A stretch of DNA of 64,000 bases from Streptomyces sp. CHD11 (GCF_018638295.1 NZ_JABTTS010000029.1:1-64000), one strand, 5' to 3'. Numbered from the stretch's first letter, positions 17,018 to 25,999 are shown. Notes: generated from the sequence alone by a model not told the origin. Made by a program: numbers and translations.

Positions 17018-17028
17018 CGCGGGGGCAC
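17004..17028 (+). promoter_or_regulatory. Possible SigB-type promoter of the sigma gene
   Basis: GTTT at 17004-17007 is followed after 15 bases by GGGCAC, close to the actinobacterial SigB consensus (GTTT, 14-16 bases, GGGTAT). It would allow the SigB-family factor downstream to control itself. The -10 match is only four of six. Confidence 0.3.
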
Positions 17029-17164
17029 GCGCGGGTGAAGTGCTTCGGACAGGAGGCACGTCCGTGGAAGCGGCCCGGTGCCGCAGCGGGCGCACCTGTT
17101 CCCCTGCCGGTGCGCCCTCCCGCGGTGACGTCCCCGAGCACCTCCGAGGGAGAGGCGACGCACC

Positions 17165-17965
17165 ATGGCGATCCGAGCGACCGCGAAGCGCCACCCGCAC
17201 GACGACGCCCCCGACACCGCGGCCGCCTTCCGCAGGCTCGCCGCACTGCCCGACGGTGAGGAACGCGACGCGCTCCGCGACGAGATCGTCGAGGCCTGGC
17301 TGCCCATGGCCGACCGTCTCGCCGGCCGGTTCCGCAGCCGCGGCGAGAGCTTCGACGATCTGCGCCAGGTCGCCGCGCTGGGGCTGGTGAAGGCAGTCGA
17401 CCGGTACGACCCCGGGCTCGGCAACGCCTTCGAGAGCTATGCCGTGCCGACCGTCACCGGCGAGATCAAGCGGCACTTCCGCGACCACATGTGGACCGTG
17501 CACGTACCGCGCCGGGTGCAGGAACTGCGCAACCGCGTCCGCGCTGCCTCCCAGGACCTCTCCCAGAGCATCCCCGGGCGGGCCCCGACCGTGGCCGAGA
17601 TCGCCGAGCACGCCGGTCTCGGCGAGGAGGACGTACGCACCGGTCTGGAGGCGCTGGAGAGCTTCAGCGCGCTGTCTCTGGACGCCGCGCTGCCGGGCAG
17701 CGACGACGGCTACTCGCTGGGCGACGTCCTCGGGGCGCCCGATCCGGCGCTGGCCACCGTGGTGGACCGCGAAGCCGTCAGGGACCGGCTGGCCGCGCTG
17801 CCGGAGCGGGAGCGGACCATCCTCTACATGCGCTTCTTCGGCGACATGACCCAGAGCGGCATCGCCGAGGAGCTGGGCATCTCGCAGATGCACGTCTCCC
17901 GGCTGATCAGCCGTTGCTGCGGCCGGGTCCGGGAGCAGGTCATGAGCGACTCCGACGAGGACTGA
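17165..17965 (+). CDS. SigB/SigF-family RNA polymerase sigma factor
   Basis: The 266-residue protein has sigma region 2 (FDDLRQVAALGLVKAVDRYD and IKRHFRDHMWTVHVPRR, residues 55-120), region 3 (APTVAEIAEHAGL) and region 4 with MTQSGIAEELGISQMHVSRL near 230. This is the stress and development group 3 type of sigma factor; Streptomyces have about ten. From gene order it may correspond to SigK, but that is recollection. No anti-sigma or anti-anti-sigma gene is adjacent, so control must come from elsewhere. A 180-base region with a weak SigB-type promoter lies upstream. Confidence 0.92.
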   Translation: MAIRATAKRHPHDDAPDTAAAFRRLAALPDGEERDALRDEIVEAWLPMADRLAGRFRSRGESFDDLRQVAALGLVKAVDRYDPGLGNAFESYAVPTVTGEIKRHFRDHMWTVHVPRRVQELRNRVRAASQDLSQSIPGRAPTVAEIAEHAGLGEEDVRTGLEALESFSALSLDAALPGSDDGYSLGDVLGAPDPALATVVDREAVRDRLAALPERERTILYMRFFGDMTQSGIAEELGISQMHVSRLISRCCGRVREQVMSDSDED

Positions 17966-18102
17966 CGGGCCTGTTCACCCGCTCGGGTGCGCGGGGGCCC
18001 GCCATTGGTGTCCGGCCGCGCGCGGCGCGGTGACGGGCGGGCTGTGATGGCTGTGGGGCAACCGATCGCCGTGTCCCGCCGTCGCTCGAAGGAGCCCGCA
18101 CC

Positions 18103-18810
18103 ATGCGTCGCACCGCCCGTGCCCTGTCCCTCGCCGCCGTCGCCGGTACGGTCCTCGGCGCGCTCGCCCCGGCCGCGTGCGCGGGGACGGCGCCGGGCGG
18201 CGGACCGTCGTGGGGCACGGCCTCCCACTCGCCCTGCCCGGAGCCCGGCGGGCACGGCCGGGAAGGGTACGCGCCGCACAGCGCCCAGCCGGGCACGGCC
18301 GACGGCGAGGTCCCGGGACCGGAGGTCCTGGAGGCGGAGCCCCCCGGAGAGGAGGCCCTCGGCGAGAGCCTCGAGGGCGAGCTCCTCGATCCGGAGGCGA
18401 TGATCCCGGACGCCGTCCCCGAGGACGCCGAGATCCCGCCCCCGGCGGGCGACGAGGCCGCGTCGCAGGCCCGGGAGCCCGGGACCACGGATCCGAGGAC
18501 CGCCGGCCCGAGCACCGCCGAACCGGAGCCGCTGGACCCGGCCCCCGTGAAACCCGCCCCCGTGAAACCCGCCCCCGTACAACCGGCACCCGTGGAACCC
18601 GAACCGGTGAAGCCGAAGCCCACCGCGTCCGGCAGCGCTCACTGCGTCCCCGCCTCCGCCCCCGCCCACCAGGGCGTCGACGCGGGCGGGGGCGGTGCCT
18701 TCACCGACTCCGTGCCCGCCCTCGCCGCGGGCGGCCTGCTGATCGCGGGCGCGTTCGGCGCCGCCGCCCACCGCCTGTACCGGGACCGCACCACCCGCAC
18801 GGACGCCTGA
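18103..18810 (+). CDS. Secreted, Pro-rich, membrane-anchored protein
   Basis: The 235-residue protein begins with a signal peptide (residues 1-28, ending APAACA). A low-complexity acidic and Pro-rich middle follows, with a repeat of PVKPA/PVQPA/PVEPE units near 145-175. A C-terminal hydrophobic segment (VPALAAGGLLIAGAFGAAAHRLY) is followed by basic residues. This layout is typical of Streptomyces cell-wall-spanning proteins held by a C-terminal tail. There is no LPXTG sortase motif. No function can be named. Confidence 0.8.
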   Translation: MRRTARALSLAAVAGTVLGALAPAACAGTAPGGGPSWGTASHSPCPEPGGHGREGYAPHSAQPGTADGEVPGPEVLEAEPPGEEALGESLEGELLDPEAMIPDAVPEDAEIPPPAGDEAASQAREPGTTDPRTAGPSTAEPEPLDPAPVKPAPVKPAPVQPAPVEPEPVKPKPTASGSAHCVPASAPAHQGVDAGGGGAFTDSVPALAAGGLLIAGAFGAAAHRLYRDRTTRTDA

Positions 18811-18960
18811 CACCGGCCGCCCGGGGTTGCGGGCCGCGCGACCATGACCGGCACCCATGACACGCGGCACGCTGGGTACTGACTGGCCGAGGGCCGCACG
18901 AGCGGTCACGGGAGGACAGGCGTACGCCACCGGAGTACCAGGGACTGCGCGGAGGCAGGC

Positions 18961-20208
18961 ATGCGGCAGACGGATCCGGAAGGCCACGGTCCCGTTCGTT
19001 TCGGGCCGCCGGACCCCGAGGACGGGCTCCCCGTCCTGCCCCAGCTGTCCGCCCATCTGGCCGCGGCGGCGTCCCGGGCCGGCGCCGAGCCGGTCGGCGG
19101 CGGCCCCGCCCTGCTGGACGCCGCGTGCGGCTACGGCGACCGGCGGGGGCTGCCCGCCGGCCCCGACCGGGTGGCCGTCGCCCCCGGCGCACCCGCCCTG
19201 CTGGTGGCGCTGACCGCCGCCATCGGCGGCGACATCCTCGTGCCCCGCCCCTGCGCCGCGTGGTGGGCCCCGTACGCGCGGCTGCTGCGCAGGCCCGTCT
19301 TCCACGTGCCGACCCCCGCCGAGAGCGGCGGTGTGCCCGACCCGTACGCCCTGCTGGAGACCGTCCGCCGGATGCGCGCCGAGGGTGGCGATCCGCGGCT
19401 GCTGGTGCTCTCCGTCGCGGACGACCCCACCGCGACCGTCGCCCCGCCCGAACTGCTGCACGAGACCGTGGAGGCGGCCGTCGGCGAGGGCCTGCACCTG
19501 GTCAGCGACGAGACCTGGCGCGGCACCCTGCACGACCCGCACGGCACGGTGCTGCTCAGCCCCGCCGAGATGCTGCCCGGCCGGGTCACCGTCGTCACCG
19601 ACCTGGTCGGCGCCCTGCTCCCGCCCGGCTGGCCCGCCGCGGTGGCCCGCTTCCCGGCGGGCGAGGAGGGAAGCGCGCTGCGCGCGCGCGTGCTCGACGT
19701 GCTCACCGCCCTCGACGCACGGGTCGCCGCGCCGGTCGCCGCGGCGGCGGTGTACGCGCTGTCCGAGCCCGAACCGGTCACCACGCGGGTCGCCGACTCC
19801 GTACGTCTGCACGCGCTGCTGGCCGCCGCCGCGCACCGTGCCGTGGTCGCCGCCGGCGGGGTGTCCCGGCCGCCGTCCTGCGGCCGCCACCTGTACGTCG
19901 ACCTCACACCGCTGGCGCCGGCGCTCGCCGCGCACGGAGTGGGCGACGCCCAGGAACTGGAGGACTTCCTCACCGCCCGGCTGGGCATGCCCGCCCCGGG
20001 CGGCCACCGCTTCGGCGACGACCTCGAAGCACTCCGGGTGCGGTTGTCCACCGCCCCCCTGCTGGGCGGGGCCGCCGGCCCGCGCGAGGAGTGCCTGCGC
20101 TCGCCCGACCCTCTGCAACTGCCGCATGTGCAGCACGCGCTGACCCACCTGACCTCGGTCTTCGACGATCTTCGTGACGACGCTCGGCGACGGGAGTCCC
20201 CTCGATGA
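18961..20208 (+). CDS. Aminotransferase class I/II-fold protein lacking the PLP lysine
   Basis: The 415-residue protein has the fold type I pattern: an NPTG-like DDPTATVAPPEL (near 160), the cofactor-aspartate motif VSDETW (D183), and the region normally reading SLSK..G.xGWRxG. There it reads DLVGALLPPGWPAA (214-227), so the Schiff-base lysine is a glycine (G217) and the arginine a proline (P225). The frame is open and codon use normal, so it is not a fresh pseudogene. It may bind an amino-acid-like ligand without catalysis, or use other chemistry. Its stop overlaps the start of the next gene (ATGA), linking it to a metallo-hydrolase. Confidence 0.78.
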   Translation: MRQTDPEGHGPVRFGPPDPEDGLPVLPQLSAHLAAAASRAGAEPVGGGPALLDAACGYGDRRGLPAGPDRVAVAPGAPALLVALTAAIGGDILVPRPCAAWWAPYARLLRRPVFHVPTPAESGGVPDPYALLETVRRMRAEGGDPRLLVLSVADDPTATVAPPELLHETVEAAVGEGLHLVSDETWRGTLHDPHGTVLLSPAEMLPGRVTVVTDLVGALLPPGWPAAVARFPAGEEGSALRARVLDVLTALDARVAAPVAAAAVYALSEPEPVTTRVADSVRLHALLAAAAHRAVVAAGGVSRPPSCGRHLYVDLTPLAPALAAHGVGDAQELEDFLTARLGMPAPGGHRFGDDLEALRVRLSTAPLLGGAAGPREECLRSPDPLQLPHVQHALTHLTSVFDDLRDDARRRESPR

Positions 20209-21290
20209 CGCAGCGGCCCGGGCCGACCGGGAGAACCACCACGACCCCCGCCTCCAAGGAGGCCCCACCGGAAACCGACAGCCCGGGATCCGGCCCCCCG
20301 TCCCCCTCCGCGCGTCCGTACCCGCCGCCGGCCGCGCCCCGGCCGCTCGCCGAGCACCGGGTGTGGCCGCGCGCCTTCCACGACCGGCTGACGGCTCCGC
20401 TGCCCGGCCTGAAGGCCCTCGCCCGCTTCGCCCGCGAGGGCGCCGTGCGGCCCACCCCGGACGGCCTCGCCGACATCCCCCGGCTGCCCTTCGCCCCCGG
20501 CCCGCTGCCCCGGGTGGACGCCCGTACGGTCGCCGTGACCTGGGCGGGGCACGCCAGTTGGGTGCTGCGGATCGGCGGGCTCACCGTGCTCACCGACCCG
20601 GTCTGGTCCCGCCGCATCCTCGGCACCCCGGCCCGGATCACTCCCGTCGGCGTCGCCTGGGAGGCGCTGCCGCGCGTGGACGCGGTCGTCATCAGCCACA
20701 ACCACTACGACCACCTGGACGCCCCCACCCTGCGCCGGCTCCCGCGCGGCACGCCGGTCTTCGTGCCGGCCGGGCTCGCCCGCTGGTTCCACCGCCGCAG
20801 GTTCACCCACGTCACCGAGCTCGACTGGTGGGAGGCCGCCGAACTGGGCGGCGTCCGCTTCGACTTCGTCCCCGCCCACCACTGGTCCAAGCGGACCCTC
20901 ACCGACACCTGCCGCTCCCTGTGGGGCGGCTGGGTGCTCACCGACCCCGAGGGCCGGCGCGTTCACTTCGCCGGGGACACCGGCTACGGGCACTGGTTCT
21001 CCCGGATCGGCCGCCGCTACCCGGGCATCGACCTGACCCTGATGCCCATCGGCGCCTACGATCCCCGCTGGTGGCTGGCCGACGTCCACTGCGACCCGGA
21101 GGAGGCCGTCCGCGCCGCCCAGGATCTCGGGGCGCGCCGCATGGCCCCGATGCACTGGGGCGCGTTCGTGCTCTCCGCGGAGCCGGTTCTGGAGCCCCTG
21201 CTCCGGGTACGCGCCGCCTGGGAGCGAACCGGGCTGCCCCGTGAGAACCTCTGGGACCTCCCGGTGGGCGCCTCCCGCGTCCTGGAGTGA
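20205..21290 (+). CDS. MBL-fold metallo-hydrolase (NAPE-PLD/UlaG-like)
   Basis: The 361-residue protein has a Pro-rich N-terminal 60 residues and then a metallo-beta-lactamase domain. It holds WAGHASWVLRIGG (near 110), the zinc motif HNHYDH (165-170), FAGDTGYG (near 255) and MHWGAF (near 315). The order matches the NAPE-PLD-like branch that cuts lipid phosphodiester bonds or lactones. There is no signal peptide. It is coupled to the lysine-less aminotransferase-fold gene. A second, related hydrolase lies 700 bases on, on the other strand. Confidence 0.88.
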   Translation: MTQRPGPTGRTTTTPASKEAPPETDSPGSGPPSPSARPYPPPAAPRPLAEHRVWPRAFHDRLTAPLPGLKALARFAREGAVRPTPDGLADIPRLPFAPGPLPRVDARTVAVTWAGHASWVLRIGGLTVLTDPVWSRRILGTPARITPVGVAWEALPRVDAVVISHNHYDHLDAPTLRRLPRGTPVFVPAGLARWFHRRRFTHVTELDWWEAAELGGVRFDFVPAHHWSKRTLTDTCRSLWGGWVLTDPEGRRVHFAGDTGYGHWFSRIGRRYPGIDLTLMPIGAYDPRWWLADVHCDPEEAVRAAQDLGARRMAPMHWGAFVLSAEPVLEPLLRVRAAWERTGLPRENLWDLPVGASRVLE

Positions 21291-21309
21291 CCCGCCTTCC
21301 CGGCGGACC

Positions 21310-21984
21310 TCAGCCCGTCGCCGTTCTCCGCACGCGCCGCCACAGGCCAGGGGCCGCGCTGATGAGTACGGTCAGGACGATCGCCGCCAGGACGCCCGCC
21401 CACGCCTCCCTGAACAGGGAACCGCCGAGGACGCCGATCAGCTGGTACGTCGCCGCCCAGGCGACGCAGGCCGGCAGATTGCCGCGCACGAAGCGCCGCA
21501 CCGGCCACTGCGCGAGCAGGCAGGCCAGCATCACCGGCAGCCGCCCGGCCGGCATCAGCCGGGACAGCACCAGCACGGCCACCCCGTGGTCGGTGAGTTT
21601 CCGCCGCGCCTGCTCCAGCCGGTCCTCCGGGGCCCGCCGCCGGATCGCCTCCAGCCAGCGCGAGCCGTTCCTCGACTTCATCCCGCGCCGCCCCAGCCAG
21701 TACAGCGCCACGTCCCCGAGGAACGCGGCCAGCGACGCCGTGAGGAGCAGCAGCACCATGGAGAACGGCGCCGTTCGGTGGAAGGCGACCACGGCCGCCG
21801 AACTGACCAGCGCGCCCGTCGGGACCACCGGCACCAGCGCGCCGATCAGCACCAGCAGGAACAGCGAGGGGTAGCCGACCGCCTGCTGGGTGGAATCGGG
21901 CGCGACGACCGGAAGGGCCGCCAGCGCGGCCACCGGTGACAGGGACGTGCCGGCCGCCTGGCCCAGGGCGGCGGGGAGTATCAC
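21310..21984 (-). CDS. DedA/VTT family membrane protein
   Basis: The 224-residue protein has a long hydrophobic N-terminus and the DedA-type core: GYPSLFLLVLIGALVPVVPT, FLGDVALYWLGRRG and the conserved FVRGNLPACVAWAATYQLIG. The motif LSRLMPAGRLPVML corresponds to the family's F/LSRF.PGxR signature. DedA proteins are thought to flip lipids and support membrane homeostasis. The GTG start at 21984 overlaps the stop of the upstream metallo-hydrolase (GTGA), so they form a two-gene operon, and it converges on the plus-strand hydrolase with only 19 bases between. Confidence 0.87.
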   Translation of the reverse strand: MILPAALGQAAGTSLSPVAALAALPVVAPDSTQQAVGYPSLFLLVLIGALVPVVPTGALVSSAAVVAFHRTAPFSMVLLLLTASLAAFLGDVALYWLGRRGMKSRNGSRWLEAIRRRAPEDRLEQARRKLTDHGVAVLVLSRLMPAGRLPVMLACLLAQWPVRRFVRGNLPACVAWAATYQLIGVLGGSLFREAWAGVLAAIVLTVLISAAPGLWRRVRRTATG

Positions 21985-22754
21985 CGTGCGCCCTCCAGGC
22001 GCACGCTCTCCCCGTGCCCGAGGCGGTGCACGCTCGACCCGGGGGCGTGCCGGGCCGCCAGTCGCTCGAACTCATGTCCGGGCGCGTGGAACTCGTGGGG
22101 GCGCACGGCATCCATCCCGATCGGCCAGTACGTGCCGTAGTGCACCGGAACCGCGCTGGGCGCCCCCAGCAGCGCCAGCGCCTCGGCCGCGCGCCCCGCG
22201 TCCAGATGCCCCTCGCCGAGATACGGTCCCCAGCCGCCCACCGGCAGCAGCGCCACGTCGACCGGACCGACCTCCTCCGCCATCCCCGCGAAGAGACCGG
22301 TGTCCCCGGCGAAGTACGTCCGCGCCTCACCCTCCACGACATAGCCGAGCGCGGGCGCGCGCCGCCGTCCGACCGGCAGCCGCCGCCCGTCGTGCCGCGC
22401 GGTCACCGTCCGTACGACGAGACGGCCGACCGTCGTCACCTCGCCGGGAGCCGTCTCGCTCACGCGCAGATGCGTGAGCCGGCGCAGCCCCGGCACCGCC
22501 CGCGCCGCGCCCCGGGGCACGAGCAGGCGGGTGCCCGGGGCGAGCAGGGCCAGGGACGGCACATGCAGATGGTCGGCGTGCAGATGGGAGACCAGGGCGA
22601 CGTCCGCGTGCCGGGCGTCGGCGGGCGGCACCTCGCCGCGCCGGCGGCGCAGATGCGCGAGCCGGCGGGCGAACAGGGGGTCGGTGAGCACACGGGTGTG
22701 CGAGTCCTCGACCGTGCAGGTGGCGTGCCCCCACCACGTGACGTCCACCGGCAC
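21981..22754 (-). CDS. MBL-fold metallo-hydrolase (UlaG-like)
   Basis: The 257-residue protein starts at the metallo-beta-lactamase domain itself (VTWWGHATC), with HLHADH at 57-62, YFAGDTGLFAGM near 165 and VPVHYGTYWPIG near 210. This is the compact UlaG/NAPE-PLD-like type. The GTG at 22754 has an AAGGAGG box seven bases upstream and is preferred over an internal GTG at 22748. It is translated together with the DedA gene, suggesting a lipid or membrane-related role. The plus-strand hydrolase ending at 21290 is a more distant relative. Confidence 0.87.
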   Translation of the reverse strand: MPVDVTWWGHATCTVEDSHTRVLTDPLFARRLAHLRRRRGEVPPADARHADVALVSHLHADHLHVPSLALLAPGTRLLVPRGAARAVPGLRRLTHLRVSETAPGEVTTVGRLVVRTVTARHDGRRLPVGRRRAPALGYVVEGEARTYFAGDTGLFAGMAEEVGPVDVALLPVGGWGPYLGEGHLDAGRAAEALALLGAPSAVPVHYGTYWPIGMDAVRPHEFHAPGHEFERLAARHAPGSSVHRLGHGESVRLEGAR

Positions 22755-22836
22755 TTCTTCGCCTCCTTCGCGCGCCTCCCGGAAGCCTACGCGCAGGAGT
22801 AGGGTCGGCGGCGAAACCGGAGGTGAGGGGGGCTCC

Positions 22837-23238
22837 ATGAAACCGGTGCGGGTGACGGCGATCGCGAGTCTGACGCCGCTGGAGGAACTGGACGACGATC
22901 CCTTCCTGGTGGACTCCCGCAGCCAGCACGCCATGTGCGCCCGCTGGGCCGGCGAGCGGGGCCATGTGGTGGCCCGCGAACTGCTGGTGCGGGGACTGCG
23001 GCCCGATCACAGCCTGCTGTGGGAGGGGGTGCGGCCCGGCGCCGACCTGTTCGTGGCGCCCAGCCTGCGCGTACTGGAGCGCGCGCTGTCCTCCGTGGAG
23101 GAGTTCACCGCCGAGTGCGCGCGGCGCGGGGTGCGCGTGGAGACCGTGGGGCGCGCGGAACCGTCGTACGACGCCGCGATGAAGGCCAGGGTGCACCGCA
23201 GGCTGTCGATGCCGACGGCCGGCTACGACGGCCGCTGA
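22837..23238 (+). CDS. Small resolvase-fold-like protein
   Basis: The 133-residue protein resembles the N-terminal domain of serine recombinases in layout: VTAIASLT at the start, SQHAMCARWAGERGHVV in the next helix-strand, and then ADLFVAPSLRVLERAL with a following GVRVETV strand. It has no DNA-binding domain, and the RVST catalytic motif is not clear, so it is probably not an active recombinase. No inverted repeats, phage or transposon genes are near. The ATG at 22837 follows GGAGG. It is divergent from the UlaG-like gene. Its role is unknown. Confidence 0.55.
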   Translation: MKPVRVTAIASLTPLEELDDDPFLVDSRSQHAMCARWAGERGHVVARELLVRGLRPDHSLLWEGVRPGADLFVAPSLRVLERALSSVEEFTAECARRGVRVETVGRAEPSYDAAMKARVHRRLSMPTAGYDGR

Positions 23239-23337
23239 ACCGCGCGGGAGCGCGCGGAGGGGGACGAACCGCCTGTTCCGACCGTTGTGACAGGGTGGAG
23301 AGGGGCCGGACAGGCCGGGACGTGAGGGGTACGGGGC

Positions 23338-25413
23338 GTGGGTGGCGGACGGTGGCGACGGGTCGCCAGTCAGATCGGGCGGAGCGTCACGGTGTGGATC
23401 GTCTCCACCCTGACCATGCTGCTGCTCGCCGGGATCCTGCCGGACTTCCGGCTGCGCTCGGCCGACGGCGGCAGCGCCACCGACACCGCGGTCACCGCCG
23501 CCCTCGGCGCCGGCGCCTTCGGTCTGCTGTCCGCCCTGGTCTGGCCCCTGCTGGTGCGCCTCCTGCTGCTGGTACCGGCGCTGGTCCTCGGACTGCTGGT
23601 GTTCTTCCTCAACGGCGCCCTGCTCTGGCTGGCCCTCTACCTCAACCCCGTCGAACGGGGCGCCGTCGTCCCCGAGACGGCGGTCGTCGTCGCCGCCGTC
23701 ATGTCCGCCGTCGCCTCGGCCACCGGCGCCGCCCTCGCCGTACGCGACGACGACGCCTACCGCCGCCGCCTCTACCGCCTCGCCCACCGCAGACGGGGTT
23801 CCGCCCCGCCCTGCCCGGCCACCCCCGGCACCGTCTTCCTGCAACTCGACGGCGTCGGCCACGACGTGCTGCTCGACGCCGTCGACAAGGGGCTGATGCC
23901 GACCGTCGCCCGCTGGCTCGGCACCGGCACCGGCGGCGACCGGCCCTCCCACCGCCTCACCCGCTGGCGCACCGACTGGTCCAGCCAGACCGGCGCCAGC
24001 CAGCTCGGCATCCTGCACGGCAGCAACTACGACGTCCCCGCCTTCCGCTGGTACGAGAAGGCCCGCCGCGAGGTCATGGTCTGCAACCGGCCCACCAGCG
24101 CCGCGGAACTCCAGGCCCGGGCCATCGAGTACTCCGGTCACGCCGGACTGCTCGCCGCGGACGGTGCCAGCCGGGGCAACCTGTTCAGCGGCGGCGCCGG
24201 CGAACAGGCCCTGGTGCTGTCCATCGCCACCCGCCGCAGGGACCCCGCCGCCCGCTCCCGCGCGGGCTACTTCGCCTACTTCTCCGACCCCGCCAACGCC
24301 GTGCGCACCGCGCTGTCCTTCGTCGCCGAGGTCGGCCGGGAGATCGGCCAGTCGACCCTGGCCCGGCTGCGCGAACAGCGCCCGCGCGTCTCACGCGGCG
24401 GCCTCTACCCGTTCGTACGGGCCTTCGCGACCGTCGTCGAACGGGACGTCGTCGTCGCCGCCGTGACGGGCGACCTGCTGTCCGGCCGCACCTCCGTCTA
24501 CGCCGACCTGGTGGCCTACGACGAGGTCGCCCACCACTCAGGACCCACCGGCCGGGACAGCGAGAAGGTCCTCCAGCGCCTCGACCGCTCCCTCGCCCTG
24601 ATCGAGAACGTCGCCGAGCACGCCCCCCGTCCGTACCGCATCGTCGTCCTCTCCGACCACGGGCAGAGCCCCGGCGAGACCTTCCGCTCCCGCTACGGCC
24701 TCACCCTCGGCGACCTGGTGCGGGCCGGCTGCGGGCTGCCCGTGCCGCGCCGCGCCAGGCGCACCCACAGCGGCGCCGAGGCCCGCGCGGCCGTCCGCGC
24801 TGCGCTGCGCCGGCCCGTCGAGGAGGGCACCGAGCACTACCGCCCCTCGCGCGGTTCCGATCCCGTCGTGCTCGCCTCGGGCAACCTGGGTCTGATCTCC
24901 TTCCCGGACGTGCCGCACCGGATGACCAAGGAGGAGATCGACGCCCGCCACCCCGCGCTGCTGCCGACCCTCGCCAACCACCCCGGCATCGGCTTCCTCC
25001 TGGTCCGCAGCGAACGCCACGGCGGGGTCGTGCTCGGCGCGTACGGCGCCGAGATCCCGCTGGACGAGCTGGACGACACCCCCGGACCCCTGGCGGCCTT
25101 CGGCCCCGGCGCCGCCGACGTCGTGCGCCGCACCCACACCTTCCCGCACACCGCCGACATCATGGTCAACTCCTTCCACGACCCCGTGGACGGCGAGGTG
25201 CTCGCCTTCGAGGAGCAGATCGGCTCCCACGGCGGTCTCGGCGGAGCCCAGTCCCGCCCCTTCCTGCTGTCCCCGCTCGCCCTGTCGCCGCCCGTCGCCG
25301 AGGGCGCGGTCCTCGCCGGCGCCGAGCAGGTCCACCGCGTACTGCGCCGCTGGCTGACGGAAGCGGACGACGCGGGGCTGCCGTCGGCTCCGGACCACCG
25401 GCGCGCGGCCTGA
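23338..25413 (+). CDS. Holin-like membrane domain fused to alkaline-phosphatase-superfamily phosphodiesterase
   Basis: Residues 1-140 form four transmembrane segments of the phage-holin-4/DUF360-like kind (WIVSTLTMLLLAGILPDF; LLLLVPALVLGLLVFFLNGA). Residues 160-650 form a metal-dependent phosphohydrolase. Probable ligands are D171 in LQLDGVGHD, T218 in SSQTGAS as nucleophile, D395 and H399 in DEVAHHSG, D440-H441 in LSDHGQ, and H604 near PHTADIMVN. All are in the order expected for the superfamily. The 691-residue protein would act at the membrane on a phosphodiester or phosphonate. The GTG start is chosen because it precedes the first membrane segment. Confidence 0.83.
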   Translation: MGGGRWRRVASQIGRSVTVWIVSTLTMLLLAGILPDFRLRSADGGSATDTAVTAALGAGAFGLLSALVWPLLVRLLLLVPALVLGLLVFFLNGALLWLALYLNPVERGAVVPETAVVVAAVMSAVASATGAALAVRDDDAYRRRLYRLAHRRRGSAPPCPATPGTVFLQLDGVGHDVLLDAVDKGLMPTVARWLGTGTGGDRPSHRLTRWRTDWSSQTGASQLGILHGSNYDVPAFRWYEKARREVMVCNRPTSAAELQARAIEYSGHAGLLAADGASRGNLFSGGAGEQALVLSIATRRRDPAARSRAGYFAYFSDPANAVRTALSFVAEVGREIGQSTLARLREQRPRVSRGGLYPFVRAFATVVERDVVVAAVTGDLLSGRTSVYADLVAYDEVAHHSGPTGRDSEKVLQRLDRSLALIENVAEHAPRPYRIVVLSDHGQSPGETFRSRYGLTLGDLVRAGCGLPVPRRARRTHSGAEARAAVRAALRRPVEEGTEHYRPSRGSDPVVLASGNLGLISFPDVPHRMTKEEIDARHPALLPTLANHPGIGFLLVRSERHGGVVLGAYGAEIPLDELDDTPGPLAAFGPGAADVVRRTHTFPHTADIMVNSFHDPVDGEVLAFEEQIGSHGGLGGAQSRPFLLSPLALSPPVAEGAVLAGAEQVHRVLRRWLTEADDAGLPSAPDHRRAA

Positions 25414-25456
25414 ACCAGCCGTTGACCCGCCCGCCACGGCCGTCGACGATGGCGCG

Positions 25457-25999
25457 ATGAACCCGCCCGACGCGGCCCCCGACGGCGACGCGACGAACCC
25501 GCACGCCGCGTACACGCTGGGTGAACTGCGCAGGCTCGACCCGGCCGTGCGCGCGGACATCCTGTGCGTCCTGGACCGCGTCGCCCGGGACCTCCCCGCC
25601 CACTGGAGCCGCCGCAAGGGCGTCCCCCAGCTCATGGTGTTCCCCGACGGTCACGGGGACGCCCGGGTGGAGCGGACCAGCCTGCGCGAGATGGCCGAGT
25701 ACGGGTACCTCGACGAGCTCCACCGCTGGGTCCGCGGCGTCCCGGCCGCCAAGGCCCGGGAGCACGGCTGCGCCGCGCTGGTGTACGGCAACCGTATCCA
25801 CGCCAGGATCAACCGGATCGGCCCCTTCGGGGCGCCCCGGTTCGCCCCGGACACCCACGTGGCGGTCTGCGTGGCGCACCGGGACGTGCCGATGGCGCCG
25901 GACTTCTCGCTCACCTTCGACACCGTGGGCCGGTTCCTCCCACGGCTGGTGTTCCACGACTGGGTGGCCGAGACCCTCGACCGTGCCCGGCGGATCTGA
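25457..25999 (+). CDS. Conserved protein of unknown function
   Basis: The 180-residue soluble protein has no clear domain. It contains an N-terminal helical stretch (LGELRRLDPAVRADILCVLDRV), a central GVPQLMVFPDG and VYGNRIHARINRIGPFG and a C-terminal FSLTFDTVGRFLPRLVFHDW. It lies between the phosphodiesterase and the MoxR/VWA pair, 43 bases after the former and 136 before the latter. It might belong to either unit. No signal or membrane segment is seen. Confidence 0.7.
   Translation: MNPPDAAPDGDATNPHAAYTLGELRRLDPAVRADILCVLDRVARDLPAHWSRRKGVPQLMVFPDGHGDARVERTSLREMAEYGYLDELHRWVRGVPAAKAREHGCAALVYGNRIHARINRIGPFGAPRFAPDTHVAVCVAHRDVPMAPDFSLTFDTVGRFLPRLVFHDWVAETLDRARRI

Noticed and set aside
23338..23760. 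Holin-like domain and a resolvase-like neighbour as prophage remains
   Set aside because: No capsid, tail, integrase, att sites or lower-GC block is present; the holin-like part is fused to an enzyme and base use is normal.
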